A DNA stretch of 64,000 nt, taken from the NCBI GenBank assembly GCA_963931055.1, contig OZ006987.1, forward strand, positions 1,302,001 through 1,366,000, given 5' to 3'. A program made the position numbers and the translations under genes. The DNA is from Coprenecus sp949297365 (lineage in GTDB: Bacteria > Bacteroidota > Bacteroidia > Bacteroidales > UBA932). Shown in pieces: positions 8,787 through 17,337 of the stretch; positions within the stretch are counted from its first letter, which is position 1; each line of letters begins with the position of its first letter. Below the pieces are notes generated by a model that was not told where the DNA came from, ran no database searches, and worked only from the letters and a program-made list of their open reading frames with translations.

Positions 8787-10233
8787 TGATCTGAAAACCA
8801 AAACGGCGAAGGGAGTGGGCTGGGGATTTGCCGACAATATACTCGGTCTGGGAATCACGGCTGCGGCCAATATTATACTGGCCAGGATACTCTCACCTGC
8901 CGATTTCGGTATCATCGGCATGACGGCTATTTTCATGACATTGTCTACTTCTTTGGTGGACAGTGGTTTTACAAACGCCCTTACAAGAAAAAAAGATGCT
9001 GTAAAGGCCGACTTTGATACGGTCTTTTATTTTAACTTGACAGTAAGTTGTCTCTTATATTTGTTATTGTTTTTCTGTGCTCCTTTCATTGCGGCGTTTT
9101 TCAATGAGAAGATACTTGTACCTATTATAAGAATACTTGGTATATCTCTTATAATCAATGCTTTCGGAATAGTACAGAAAATTATTCTGATACGAAGGAT
9201 AGACTTCAGGACTCAGGCTTGGATTTCTCTGGCATCGTCTTTAACGGCGGCTGTTGCGGCTGTTACCGCTGCTTTTTCAGGACTTGGAGTCTGGAGTCTG
9301 GTGATACTTCAGGTCGGCAAGCTGGCCGTTAACACTGTCCTGTTGTGGTCTGTATCAAAATGGCATCCGGGTCTGTGTTTTTCACGAAAGAGCTTCAAGG
9401 ACATGTTCTCTTTCGGAGGGCGGCTTTTGATAACATCCATAATCAGTACGATTTGGAGTGAGATGTATTCGTTTATAATAGGAAAGATATATTCTTCTTC
9501 TGTTCTCGGTCAGTATTCGAGGGCTGATAAGGTCAGGAATATGGTTACTTCCAATGTGAGTTCTGTAATGCAGAAAGTAAGTTATCCTGTTCTTGCGTCT
9601 ATTCAGGATGAGGGGAAAAGACAGGTCAACGTCTACAGAAAAGTCTTGAAAACAACTGTGCTTATATCTTTTACCGCAGTTTTTGGAGTATGGGCAGTAG
9701 CAGGTCCCTTTATACTGACTGTTTTCGGTAATCAGTGGCTTCCTGCCGTAGATTATCTTAGAATAATGTGTTTCTCAGGCCTTTTTCTGCCTTTGATGAT
9801 GTGCAGTGCCAATGTTATAAATGCCGACGGACGTTCGGATATAACGCTTAGACTTGAGATACTCAAGACTGTTTTCGGAGTCATACCGGTACTATTCGGT
9901 ATATTTATCAGCGTCGAGGCGATGCTTTTGAGCATGATAGCGACTTCAGCCGTATTGTATATGATCCATTCATGGTATGTATCAAGGCTCATATCCTATA
10001 GTGTAATGCAGCAGCTTGCGGATATACTTCCGATATTTTTAATATCGCTGTTTATGGCATTGGTGGTCAATCTGTTTAATTATATAAACCTGCAGCCTTG
10101 GCTTCTGCTTGTAATACAGATTTCCACAGGGGCATTGATTGTAGTATTCATATACGAGTTCGTGTACCGTTCCGAAGAGTACCGCGATATCAGGACAGCG
10201 ATACAAAAGTTTTGCAAAAGTGCTGAAAAGTAA
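8779..10233 (+). CDS. Polysaccharide flippase, MOP (Wzx-like) family
   Basis: 484 residues with about 12-14 membrane segments. Begins KTAKGVGWGFADNILGLGITAAANIILARILSPADFG broken across the first membrane helices, which is the family start, and includes ALTRKKD and a central amphipathic loop (YSRADKVRNMV). Such proteins move lipid-linked oligosaccharides across the inner membrane. Paired with the overlapping glycosyltransferase gene it suggests export of a surface glycan repeat unit, but no polymerase or priming transferase is nearby, so it is an isolated pair. Confidence 0.87.
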   Translation: MADDLKTKTAKGVGWGFADNILGLGITAAANIILARILSPADFGIIGMTAIFMTLSTSLVDSGFTNALTRKKDAVKADFDTVFYFNLTVSCLLYLLLFFCAPFIAAFFNEKILVPIIRILGISLIINAFGIVQKIILIRRIDFRTQAWISLASSLTAAVAAVTAAFSGLGVWSLVILQVGKLAVNTVLLWSVSKWHPGLCFSRKSFKDMFSFGGRLLITSIISTIWSEMYSFIIGKIYSSSVLGQYSRADKVRNMVTSNVSSVMQKVSYPVLASIQDEGKRQVNVYRKVLKTTVLISFTAVFGVWAVAGPFILTVFGNQWLPAVDYLRIMCFSGLFLPLMMCSANVINADGRSDITLRLEILKTVFGVIPVLFGIFISVEAMLLSMIATSAVLYMIHSWYVSRLISYSVMQQLADILPIFLISLFMALVVNLFNYINLQPWLLLVIQISTGALIVVFIYEFVYRSEEYRDIRTAIQKFCKSAEK

Positions 10234-10242
10234 GTAACATTG
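10211..10242 (+). promoter_or_regulatory. Promoter of frdAB
   Basis: TTTG at 10211-10214, 20-base spacer, then TAACATTG at 10235-10242 (one mismatch to TAnnTTTG). It lies at the very end of the flippase gene and shows that frdAB can be transcribed without the preceding genes. Confidence 0.55.
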
Positions 10243-10270
10243 CACCAAATTTTAATTCTATTGATACATT

Positions 10271-12217
10271 ATGGAGGATAAGTTAATTTCCAAAGTACCC
10301 GAAGGTCCTTTGGCTGAAAAATGGACTAAGCATAAAGCCGCTATCCGTGTTGTCAGCCCTGCCAATAAGAGAAAGCTGGACATCATAGTCATAGGTACCG
10401 GCCTTGGCGGAGCCTCAGCAGCTGCCACTCTCGGAGAACTCGGTTATAATGTCAAGATTTTCTGCATCAGCGACTCTCCCCGCCGTGCGCACTCTATTGC
10501 GGCTCAGGGAGGTATCAACGCAGCCAAGAACTATCAGAATGACAACGACTCTGTGTACCGTCTCTTCTATGACACCATCAAGGGAGGCGACTACCGCAGC
10601 CGTGAGGCCAATGTCTACAGGCTTGCAGAGGTCAGCAATCTGATTATCGACCAGTGCGTGGCTCAGGGAGTTCCTTTTGCACGCGATTACGGCGGACTGC
10701 TCGACAACCGCTCCTTCGGCGGTGCTCAGGTAAGCCGTACATTCTACGCCCGAGGTCAAACCGGACAGCAGCTCCTCCTCGGAGCCTACGCTTCCCTGAA
10801 CCGTCAGATTGCAAAGGGTACAGTCAAGTCATATCCCCGTCATGAGATGCTCGAGCTCGTGGTCATCAACGGTGAGGCCCGCGGTATCATCACCCGCAAC
10901 CTCGTAACCGGTGAGATCGAGCGTTTCGGAGCCCACGCAGTAGTGCTGGCTTCCGGAGGATACGGCAATACTTATTTCCTCTCGACCAATGCCATGAACT
11001 CCAACGGCTCAGCCGCATGGCACTGCTACAAGAAAGGCGCATACTTCGCCAATCCCTGCTTCGCCCAGATTCACCCTACCTGTATCCCCGTACACGGTGA
11101 CCAGCAGTCCAAGCTGACCCTTATGAGTGAGTCCCTCCGTAATGACGGACGCATCTGGGTTCCCAAGAAGATGGAGGATGTCAAGAAGCTCCGTGCAAAG
11201 CAGATCAAGGGCTCTCAGATTCCCGAGGAGGACCGCGACTACTATCTCGAGCGCAGGTATCCCGCTTTCGGTAATCTCGTTCCCCGTGACGTGGCTTCCC
11301 GCGCCGCAAAGGAGAGATGCGATGCCGGCTACGGTGTAAACGAGACAGGTCTGGCGGTGTTCCTGGATTTCTCATCAGCCATTCAGAGACTCGGAAAGGA
11401 TGTCATCACAGCCCGTTACGGCAACCTTTTCCAGATGTACGAGAAGATTACAGGCGTCAATCCCTACGAGGAGCCGATGATGATATATCCCGCCATCCAC
11501 TATACCATGGGCGGTATCTGGGTAGACTACAACCTCCAGACCACCATCCCCGGTCTTTACGCCATCGGTGAGGCCAACTTCTCCGACCACGGCGGCAACC
11601 GTCTCGGTGCATCCGCCCTCATGCAGGGTCTTGCAGACGGATATTTTATCCTTCCTTATACTATCGGAGATTACCTTTCTCACAAGATTCAGGAGCCCAA
11701 GGTCAATACAGACACTCCTGAGTTCGATGAGGCAGAGAAAGCAGTCAAGGAGCGTATCAACTACTTCCTCAACAACAAGGGTACTCAGCCTGTGGACTAC
11801 TACCACAAGAAGCTCGGTCACATCATGTGGGAGAAAGTCGGCATGGCCCGTGACAAGAAAGGTCTTGAGGAGGCTATAAAGGAGATTCACGAGCTCCGTG
11901 CACAGTACATGAAAGACGTATATGTACCCGGTACCAACGAGGAGTTCAACCAGGAGCTGGAGAAAGCTCTCCGTGTGGCTGACTTCTTCGAGATCGGTGA
12001 GCTGATGGCCCGTGACGCCCTCAACAGGAACGAGTCCTGCGGCGGTCACTTCCGCGTCGAGATGCAGACTCAGGACGGAGAGACCCTCCGCGACGACGAG
12101 CATTATCAGTATGTAAGCGCATGGGAATATGCAGGCGAGGGCAAGGAGCCTATATTCCACAAGGAAGACCTTGTATTTGAATTTGTTAAGCCTTCAACAC
12201 GTAACTATAAAGACTAA
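10271..12217 (+). CDS. frdA: Fumarate reductase / succinate dehydrogenase flavoprotein subunit
   Basis: Catalytic subunit that interconverts fumarate and succinate; in anaerobic Bacteroidetes it normally runs as fumarate reductase, the terminal step making succinate. 648 residues. Dinucleotide-binding GTGLGGASAAATLGE at the N-terminus, the FAD-linking histidine in RAHSIAAQGGINA near residue 73, substrate and catalytic regions HPTCIPVHG and HYTMGG, and the helical C-terminal domain with NESCGGHFR are all present. Codon use is strongly biased, suggesting high expression. frdB follows, but no cytochrome b subunit gene precedes it. Confidence 0.95.
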   Translation: MEDKLISKVPEGPLAEKWTKHKAAIRVVSPANKRKLDIIVIGTGLGGASAAATLGELGYNVKIFCISDSPRRAHSIAAQGGINAAKNYQNDNDSVYRLFYDTIKGGDYRSREANVYRLAEVSNLIIDQCVAQGVPFARDYGGLLDNRSFGGAQVSRTFYARGQTGQQLLLGAYASLNRQIAKGTVKSYPRHEMLELVVINGEARGIITRNLVTGEIERFGAHAVVLASGGYGNTYFLSTNAMNSNGSAAWHCYKKGAYFANPCFAQIHPTCIPVHGDQQSKLTLMSESLRNDGRIWVPKKMEDVKKLRAKQIKGSQIPEEDRDYYLERRYPAFGNLVPRDVASRAAKERCDAGYGVNETGLAVFLDFSSAIQRLGKDVITARYGNLFQMYEKITGVNPYEEPMMIYPAIHYTMGGIWVDYNLQTTIPGLYAIGEANFSDHGGNRLGASALMQGLADGYFILPYTIGDYLSHKIQEPKVNTDTPEFDEAEKAVKERINYFLNNKGTQPVDYYHKKLGHIMWEKVGMARDKKGLEEAIKEIHELRAQYMKDVYVPGTNEEFNQELEKALRVADFFEIGELMARDALNRNESCGGHFRVEMQTQDGETLRDDEHYQYVSAWEYAGEGKEPIFHKEDLVFEFVKPSTRNYKD

Positions 12218-12222
12218 GGAGG
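12216..12222 (+). promoter_or_regulatory. Strong ribosome binding site of frdB
   Basis: AAGGAGG straddles the frdA stop and lies 9 bases before the frdB ATG at 12232. Most genes here lack such a site, so this one supports strong, coupled translation. Confidence 0.6.
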
Positions 12223-12231
12223 GGTATTATT

Positions 12232-13011
12232 ATGAATTTTACTTTGAAAGTATGGCGTCAGCAGAACGCTAAAGCAAAAGGACATTTCGAAACATACAAG
12301 GTATCCAATATCTCACCGGATACCTCATTTCTCGAGATGCTCGATATCCTCAACGATCAGTTGATACGTGAGGGCAATGACCCTGTTGCTGTCAACAAGG
12401 GCTGTAAGAATTCAGGACCTATAGCATTTGACCACGACTGCCGCGAGGGTATCTGCGGTATGTGCTCGCTCTATATCAACGGCCATCCTCATGGACCTGA
12501 CAGTGAGATTACTACATGCCAGCTCCATATGCGTAAGTTCAAGGACGGCGATACCGTCACTATAGAGCCCTGGAGAAGTGCCGGTTTCCCCATCATCAAG
12601 GACCTGGTAGTAAACCGCGGAGCCTTTGACAAGATCCTTCAGGCCGGTGGTTTCATCTCCGTCAATGCCGGTTCTGCTCAGGATGCCAACGCGATACCTA
12701 TTCCCAAGCAGAAAGCCGACGAGAGTATGGATGCGGCTGCCTGCGTAGGTTGCGGTGCTTGTGTGGCTACATGTAAGAACGGTTCAGCCATGCTTTTCGT
12801 CGCAGCCCGTGTAAGTTCACTGGCACTTCTGCCTCAGGGCCGTCCCGAGGCTGCACGCAGGGCAAAGGCCATGGTGGCCAAGATGGACGAGCTGGGCTTC
12901 GGTGCCTGCACCAACACCCAGGCTTGCCAGAGCGAGTGCCCTAAGGGTATCACTGTCAGCCATATCGCCCGTCTGAACCGCGAGTTCCTCTGTGCGAAAC
13001 TGAAAGACTAG
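12232..13011 (+). CDS. frdB: Fumarate reductase / succinate dehydrogenase iron-sulfur subunit
   Basis: Carries electrons between the flavin in FrdA and the membrane quinone. 259 residues. The [2Fe-2S] ligands are in DCREGICGMCSLYING with a later C in TTCQLHM; the two ferredoxin-type clusters are bound by ACVGCGACVATCKNG and ACTNTQACQSECPKG. All cysteines expected of the family are visible. Sits 14 bases after frdA, and the hydrolase gene begins two bases after its stop. Confidence 0.95.
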   Translation: MNFTLKVWRQQNAKAKGHFETYKVSNISPDTSFLEMLDILNDQLIREGNDPVAVNKGCKNSGPIAFDHDCREGICGMCSLYINGHPHGPDSEITTCQLHMRKFKDGDTVTIEPWRSAGFPIIKDLVVNRGAFDKILQAGGFISVNAGSAQDANAIPIPKQKADESMDAAACVGCGACVATCKNGSAMLFVAARVSSLALLPQGRPEAARRAKAMVAKMDELGFGACTNTQACQSECPKGITVSHIARLNREFLCAKLKD

Positions 13012-13013
13012 TT

Positions 13014-13805
13014 ATGGAGTACTTTGTCACCTGCAACGGTATACCGGTTCATGTTTCCGAGACTGGAAAGGGTGACAAGACTATAATTTTGCTCCACGGC
13101 TATCTGGAGACACTGTATATATGGGAAGAGTTCCGGAGTCTTCTTCCGGACTCTTCCCGTATTGTTTCCATAGACCTGCCCGGGCTTGGACTGACCGGCT
13201 CCGATCCCTATGTCAATTCAATGCAGTTTGACGCCAAGGTTCTACTTGACCTGCTGGACAGGCTGTGCATCATGCGTCCTTATATTATCGGGCATTCCAT
13301 GGGAGGATATGTCGGTCAGCGTTTTCTGAGGGATTATCCGGGACGCCTCGCAGGTCTGGTCAATATCAACTCTGTCCCGTATGCCGATGATCCGGCCAAG
13401 CAGTCCGACCGGCAGAAGGAGATAGACTTCATTCTCAACGGCAAACTGGTGCAGCTGGCTCAGATAGCGGTGCCCAATATGTACTGCAAGGACAATCTCC
13501 GCAGGCTGGACGAGAAAATCACCGAGACTCTGGAGATATGCGAGATGCATGACCCTCAGGGAGTAGCAGCCGTTGTCCGGGGCCTGGTCTCCAGGGATGA
13601 CAATGTGGACATACTCGCTTCTCCGCAGGTACCCGTGATGTTTATCTACGGCGATTCGGATGTGTATTGTCCTATAGCAAAAATAGACCGTATAAAGGCC
13701 GATTTACCCGGCTCTAATCACGTCGTTGTTCCCCGGACGGGACACAATACCTTTATCGAGGAACCGGCCTCTACAGCCGCTCTAATCCTCGATTTTATTC
13801 AATAA
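13014..13805 (+). CDS. Alpha/beta-fold hydrolase
   Basis: 263 residues. Oxyanion-hole segment LLHGYLET, nucleophile elbow GHSMGGYVG (serine near residue 93), a late aspartate in YGDSDVY and the catalytic histidine in RTGHNTFIEEP give a complete triad. Probable cytoplasmic esterase or C-C hydrolase with unknown substrate; no signal peptide. Tight placement two bases after frdB suggests co-transcription, although no metabolic link is obvious. Its 3' end overlaps the convergent hflX gene by 7 bases. Confidence 0.85.
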   Translation: MEYFVTCNGIPVHVSETGKGDKTIILLHGYLETLYIWEEFRSLLPDSSRIVSIDLPGLGLTGSDPYVNSMQFDAKVLLDLLDRLCIMRPYIIGHSMGGYVGQRFLRDYPGRLAGLVNINSVPYADDPAKQSDRQKEIDFILNGKLVQLAQIAVPNMYCKDNLRRLDEKITETLEICEMHDPQGVAAVVRGLVSRDDNVDILASPQVPVMFIYGDSDVYCPIAKIDRIKADLPGSNHVVVPRTGHNTFIEEPASTAALILDFIQ

Positions 13806-14983
13806 AGAAGGTTGTTGAAAGGGTATCTTCCTTCGTGTATCGAGCGGACCATCCCGTAGAGGTCTTGCCGCAGTTTCTCAATGTTGATCTTCTGCCTGGC
13901 CGATATGAATATGCAGGCAGTGTTCTCTTTTGCCACCCACATCTTCTCAAGGCGCTCCAGCGACACATTCTCCGGCTTCTCCTCCTCAAAGTCAAACTCG
14001 CTCTGCTCCCGATAGTTATAGGCATCAATCTTATTGAATATCATGTAGATGGGTTTGTCTTTTGCCCCGATATCCATGAGTGTCTCATTTACGGCCCTTA
14101 TCTGCTCTTCAAAGTCGGGGTGGGAGATGTCCACCACGTGCAGCAGTATGTCGGCTTCACGTACTTCATCCAGAGTGCTCTTGAATGACTCAATCAGCTG
14201 CGTGGGCAACTTCCTTATGAAGCCTACCGTATCTGAAAGCAGGAACGGTACGTTGTCTATGACTACTTTCCTGACGGTAGTGTCGAGGGTGGCGAACAGC
14301 TTGTTCTCGGCGAATACGTCGCTCTTCGAAAGCAGGTTCATCAGCGTGCTTTTGCCTGCGTTGGTGTATCCGACGAGAGATACGCGCACGAGGGAGCCTC
14401 TGTTTCCGCGCTGCGAGGACATCTGGCGGTCTATCTTCTTCAGCTGTTCTTTGAGCAGGCTTATCTTGTTGAGGATTATTCGGCGGTCAGTCTCGATCTG
14501 ACTCTCTCCCGGGCCTCTCATGCCGATACCGCCGCGCTGTCTCTCAAGGTGAGTCCACATACGGGTCAGGCGGGGTAGGAGGTACTGATACTGAGCCAGT
14601 TCAACCTGTGTTTTCGCATAGGCTGTCTTGGCCCTCTGAGCAAATATGTCCAGTATGAGATTAGTCCTGTCCAATATCCTGCACTGCAGCTCTCTTTCCA
14701 GGTTTCTAAGCTGTGACGGCGACAGCTCGTCATCGAATATCACCAGCTTGATTTCGTGTTCGTTGATGTATGACTTTATCTCCTCTAGCTTCCCCGTACC
14801 CACGTAAGTCCTGGAGTTCGCCCTTTCAAGCCTTTGAGTGAATCTTTTCTCGCTCCTTGCACCGGCAGTCAGGGCCAGGAACTCCAGTTCGTCCAGGTTC
14901 TCCTTTATCCTGCGTTCGTCTGTGCCTTGCGGGATGACGGATACGACGACTATCCTTTCAAATTCTTGCTCTTCTTTCTTCAT
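13799..14983 (-). CDS. hflX: GTPase HflX
   Basis: Ribosome-associated GTPase that splits stalled ribosomes under stress. 394 residues from the chosen ATG. N-terminal HflX domain with ARSEKRFTQRLERANSRTYVGTGK, linker helices around ERQRGGIGMRGPGE (the glycine-rich family signature), then the G domain with G1 GYTNAGKSTLMN, G3 DTVGFIRKLP and G4 FNKID. The upstream GTG at 15031 is rejected because it lies inside the tonB terminator hairpin; the ATG at 14983 is the first start after it. Confidence 0.94.
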   Translation of the reverse strand: MKKEEQEFERIVVVSVIPQGTDERRIKENLDELEFLALTAGARSEKRFTQRLERANSRTYVGTGKLEEIKSYINEHEIKLVIFDDELSPSQLRNLERELQCRILDRTNLILDIFAQRAKTAYAKTQVELAQYQYLLPRLTRMWTHLERQRGGIGMRGPGESQIETDRRIILNKISLLKEQLKKIDRQMSSQRGNRGSLVRVSLVGYTNAGKSTLMNLLSKSDVFAENKLFATLDTTVRKVVIDNVPFLLSDTVGFIRKLPTQLIESFKSTLDEVREADILLHVVDISHPDFEEQIRAVNETLMDIGAKDKPIYMIFNKIDAYNYREQSEFDFEEEKPENVSLERLEKMWVAKENTACIFISARQKINIEKLRQDLYGMVRSIHEGRYPFNNLLY

Positions 14984-14993
14984 TCTTTGAATC

Positions 14994-15030
14994 AAAAAAA
15001 TGAGGCTGACTCTTTTCAGGGACAGCCTCA
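14994..15030 (-). terminator. Rho-independent terminator of tonB
   Basis: On the minus strand an 8-base perfect stem TGAGGCTG/CAGCCTCA (15023-15030 with 15001-15008) with a 14-base loop is followed by seven T residues (15000-14994). It begins 22 bases after the tonB stop and separates tonB from hflX. Confidence 0.85.
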
Positions 15031-15052
15031 CATAATCTTTCTGTGAATTGAT

Positions 15053-15757
15053 TTAGTTTCTCAGCTGGAATACGATAGGGAAGCTGAATGATACGCGCAC
15101 CGCCTTGTCCCTCTGCTTTGCAGGAGTCCATTTGGGTGAGCTCTGAACGACTCTGATGGCTTCCTGATCAAGAGCGGGATCCACTCCTCTGAGTACTCTC
15201 ACATTTGTGACAGTTCCGTCTTTCTCTACGGTGAACTGGAGGAATACTCGGCCGGAGATACCGTTCTCACGGGCTACGTCGGGATATTCCAACTGTGAGT
15301 ACACCCATTTCGGGAATTCTTCTTTGGCGTCACCGCCATTGAAAGTAGGACGCTGCTCAAATGAGATGGCATCGAAAGGAACGGCTTCCTCTATGATGGT
15401 CTCCTCAGCGACCTCGGCCACGTAGTCCATAATCTGAACACCCATGTCCGCATCGTCCTCAAGGCTGATAAACAGGTCTGTATCAACTACGATATCGTCA
15501 TCAACGACCTCAATCATGTCTGACAGTTGGGGAACTTTAGGAGCTTCCGGGGGTGGAGGAGGGGCCTCAGTTGTAACAGGTATTTCTTCAACTTCTACTA
15601 TTACGGCTGTCTCCTCCTGTATGACGGACTCAGCTTTCTCTTCTGTGCTCCACTCGAAAGCAGCAAGTATGATTACGAGAGCGATGATAAGTCCCAACTC
15701 TCTGTAAAACAGCTTCCTGTTTTCAAGATTCGCTTTTTCGGATTTTTTAACTTCCAT
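15053..15757 (-). CDS. tonB: TonB-family energy transducer
   Basis: Couples the inner-membrane proton gradient to outer-membrane transporters such as the SusC homologue at the far end of the window. 234 residues: a short cytoplasmic N-terminus, one membrane helix (about residues 21-37, LGLIIALVIILAAFEW), a periplasmic linker with a proline run (TTEAPPPPPEAPKVP), and the C-terminal TonB domain (YPDVARENGISGRVFLQFTVE, then LDQEAIRVVQSSPKWTPAKQ). No exbBD genes are adjacent, as is usual for one of several TonB copies in Bacteroidetes. Confidence 0.93.
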   Translation of the reverse strand: MEVKKSEKANLENRKLFYRELGLIIALVIILAAFEWSTEEKAESVIQEETAVIVEVEEIPVTTEAPPPPPEAPKVPQLSDMIEVVDDDIVVDTDLFISLEDDADMGVQIMDYVAEVAEETIIEEAVPFDAISFEQRPTFNGGDAKEEFPKWVYSQLEYPDVARENGISGRVFLQFTVEKDGTVTNVRVLRGVDPALDQEAIRVVQSSPKWTPAKQRDKAVRVSFSFPIVFQLRN

Positions 15758-15847
15758 GCTATTTTAGTATTTTCTAATTTTCCAACTGTAAAATTAGATA
15801 TTATTTCCCAAATACAAGCAAAAATTGTTGAAAAATCTGTTAAAAAC

Positions 15848-16789
15848 TTAAATCAGTCCGAGCTCGTGCAGTATCTTGTTGGTGTTTCTCTGCTTCTCTG
15901 CGCCTTCGTGGAATCTCTTCTTCTCGTCATCTGAAAGTTGGATCTTGACGATTTTCTCAACGCCCTTTCTGCCGATTACGATAGGAACGCCGAGGCAGAT
16001 GTCCTCCTCTCCGTATTCGCCGTTCTGGGGAACGCTGCACGGGATGATTCTCTTCTCGTCATGGAGTATGGCCCTTACGATGCTAGCGGCACATGCACCG
16101 GGTGCGTAGAATGCGGATGTGCCCATGAGTTTCGTGATGGTGGCGCCGCCTACCATAGTGTCGGCGATTACCTGCTCTCTCTTGGCTTTGCTGAGGATCT
16201 TCTCCACGTCTCCGCCTTTATATTTTACGCTGCTCATCAGAGGTACCATGGTGGCGTCACCGTGAGCTCCGATAACCATACCGTCGATATCGCATACAGG
16301 AGCGTTCAGAGCCTTGCTCAGGTAGTAGTTGAATCTGCTGCTGTCAAGTGCGCCGCCCATGCCGATCAGGTGGTTCTTCTTGATGCCGCAGGTCTTGTAA
16401 GCGAGGTAGGTCATGGTGTCCATAGGGTTGGATACCATAACTATAAAGGCGTTAGGTGAGAATTTTACGATATTGCCTACAACTTCGCTGACGATCTTTG
16501 CGTTTGTTCCGATGAGGTCTTCCCTGGACATACCGGGCTTGCGGGGCATTCCGGAAGTCACAACCACTACATCTGAACCTGCAGTGGCCTTGTAGTCGTT
16601 CGTTACGCCTGTGATGCGGGAATTGATGCCCATAATTTTAGCTGACTGCTGGAGGTCGATAGCCTTGCCTTCTGCGTAACCCTCTCTTACATCGAGAAGT
16701 ACGATTTCCTTTGCAATATTCCAGCCTGCGAGTACGTTGGCGCAGGTAGCTCCTACGTTGCCGACGCCGATAACACTAACTTTTGACAT
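15848..16789 (-). CDS. mdh: Malate dehydrogenase
   Basis: NAD-dependent interconversion of malate and oxaloacetate; with fumarase and FrdAB it forms the reductive branch to succinate. 313 residues, lactate/malate dehydrogenase type 3. NAD-binding GVGNVGATCANVLAG, acidic cofactor residue in VLLDVREG, substrate arginines in MPRKPGMSRED, catalytic pair in NPMDTMT and the histidine of IGAHGDATMVPL are present. No clear promoter box was recognised in the 53-base divergent gap to ybeY. Confidence 0.95.
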   Translation of the reverse strand: MSKVSVIGVGNVGATCANVLAGWNIAKEIVLLDVREGYAEGKAIDLQQSAKIMGINSRITGVTNDYKATAGSDVVVVTSGMPRKPGMSREDLIGTNAKIVSEVVGNIVKFSPNAFIVMVSNPMDTMTYLAYKTCGIKKNHLIGMGGALDSSRFNYYLSKALNAPVCDIDGMVIGAHGDATMVPLMSSVKYKGGDVEKILSKAKREQVIADTMVGGATITKLMGTSAFYAPGACAASIVRAILHDEKRIIPCSVPQNGEYGEEDICLGVPIVIGRKGVEKIVKIQLSDDEKKRFHEGAEKQRNTNKILHELGLI

Positions 16790-16842
16790 AGTTGTAATTT
16801 GTTATTAAATTTACCAAAATTTTCAAGCAAAAATCAGACCGC

Positions 16843-17337
16843 ATGATAAGATTTGAAGTCATAGACGCGACCTTCAATTTGCGCCACAAAAATGCAATTA
16901 AAAATTGGATTAAGGAAATCATTTTGAGCAAAAATCGCAGAGTAGGAGATATCAACTATATTTTCTCAAACGATGAATATGTCCTCGAGGTCAACCGTAA
17001 ATATCTTGGCCACGATTATTATACTGACATAATAACGTTCGATACATCTGAATATGATGACGAAATAGCAGATAATCAGATAGATAAAGTGTCTGCAGAT
17101 ATTATAATAAGTCTTGACACGGTCGCTGCGAATGCCGTTACTTACGGTGCGGATTTTCCGCAGGAGCTTTACCGCGTCATAATACACGGCATCCTGCATC
17201 TGGTCGGGTATGATGACTTGAATGAGGCGGACTCCTGCAGGATGCGCAAGGCTGAGGATGAGGCGCTGGCTCTTCTTCCCAAGTTTGGTATCCTCGGTGA
17301 TCAGGTTTATATTTGCCGCGCAAAATCCCAATGTTGA
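16843..17337 (+). CDS. ybeY: Endoribonuclease YbeY
   Basis: Single-strand RNase in 16S rRNA maturation and ribosome quality control. 164 residues. The family core YTDIITFDTSEYDDE and the metal site HGILHLVGYDDLNEAD are visible. The usual site is HxxxHxxxxxH; here the third position is aspartate (HLVGYDD), so metal binding would use H, H and D or a nearby residue. The last 20 codons carry the promoter of mnmG, whose coding region starts at the ybeY stop. Confidence 0.9.
   Translation: MIRFEVIDATFNLRHKNAIKNWIKEIILSKNRRVGDINYIFSNDEYVLEVNRKYLGHDYYTDIITFDTSEYDDEIADNQIDKVSADIIISLDTVAANAVTYGADFPQELYRVIIHGILHLVGYDDLNEADSCRMRKAEDEALALLPKFGILGDQVYICRAKSQC
17284..17315 (+). promoter_or_regulatory. Promoter of mnmG inside the end of ybeY
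   Basis: TTTG at 17284-17287, exactly 20 bases, then TATATTTG at 17308-17315: a full match to the Bacteroidetes consensus. It predicts a transcript start near 17321, 16 bases before the mnmG ATG. Confidence 0.75.

Noticed and set aside
14984..15031. Upstream GTG start for hflX
   Set aside because: The added codons are the tonB terminator hairpin and its T run, so they are not a natural N-terminus.
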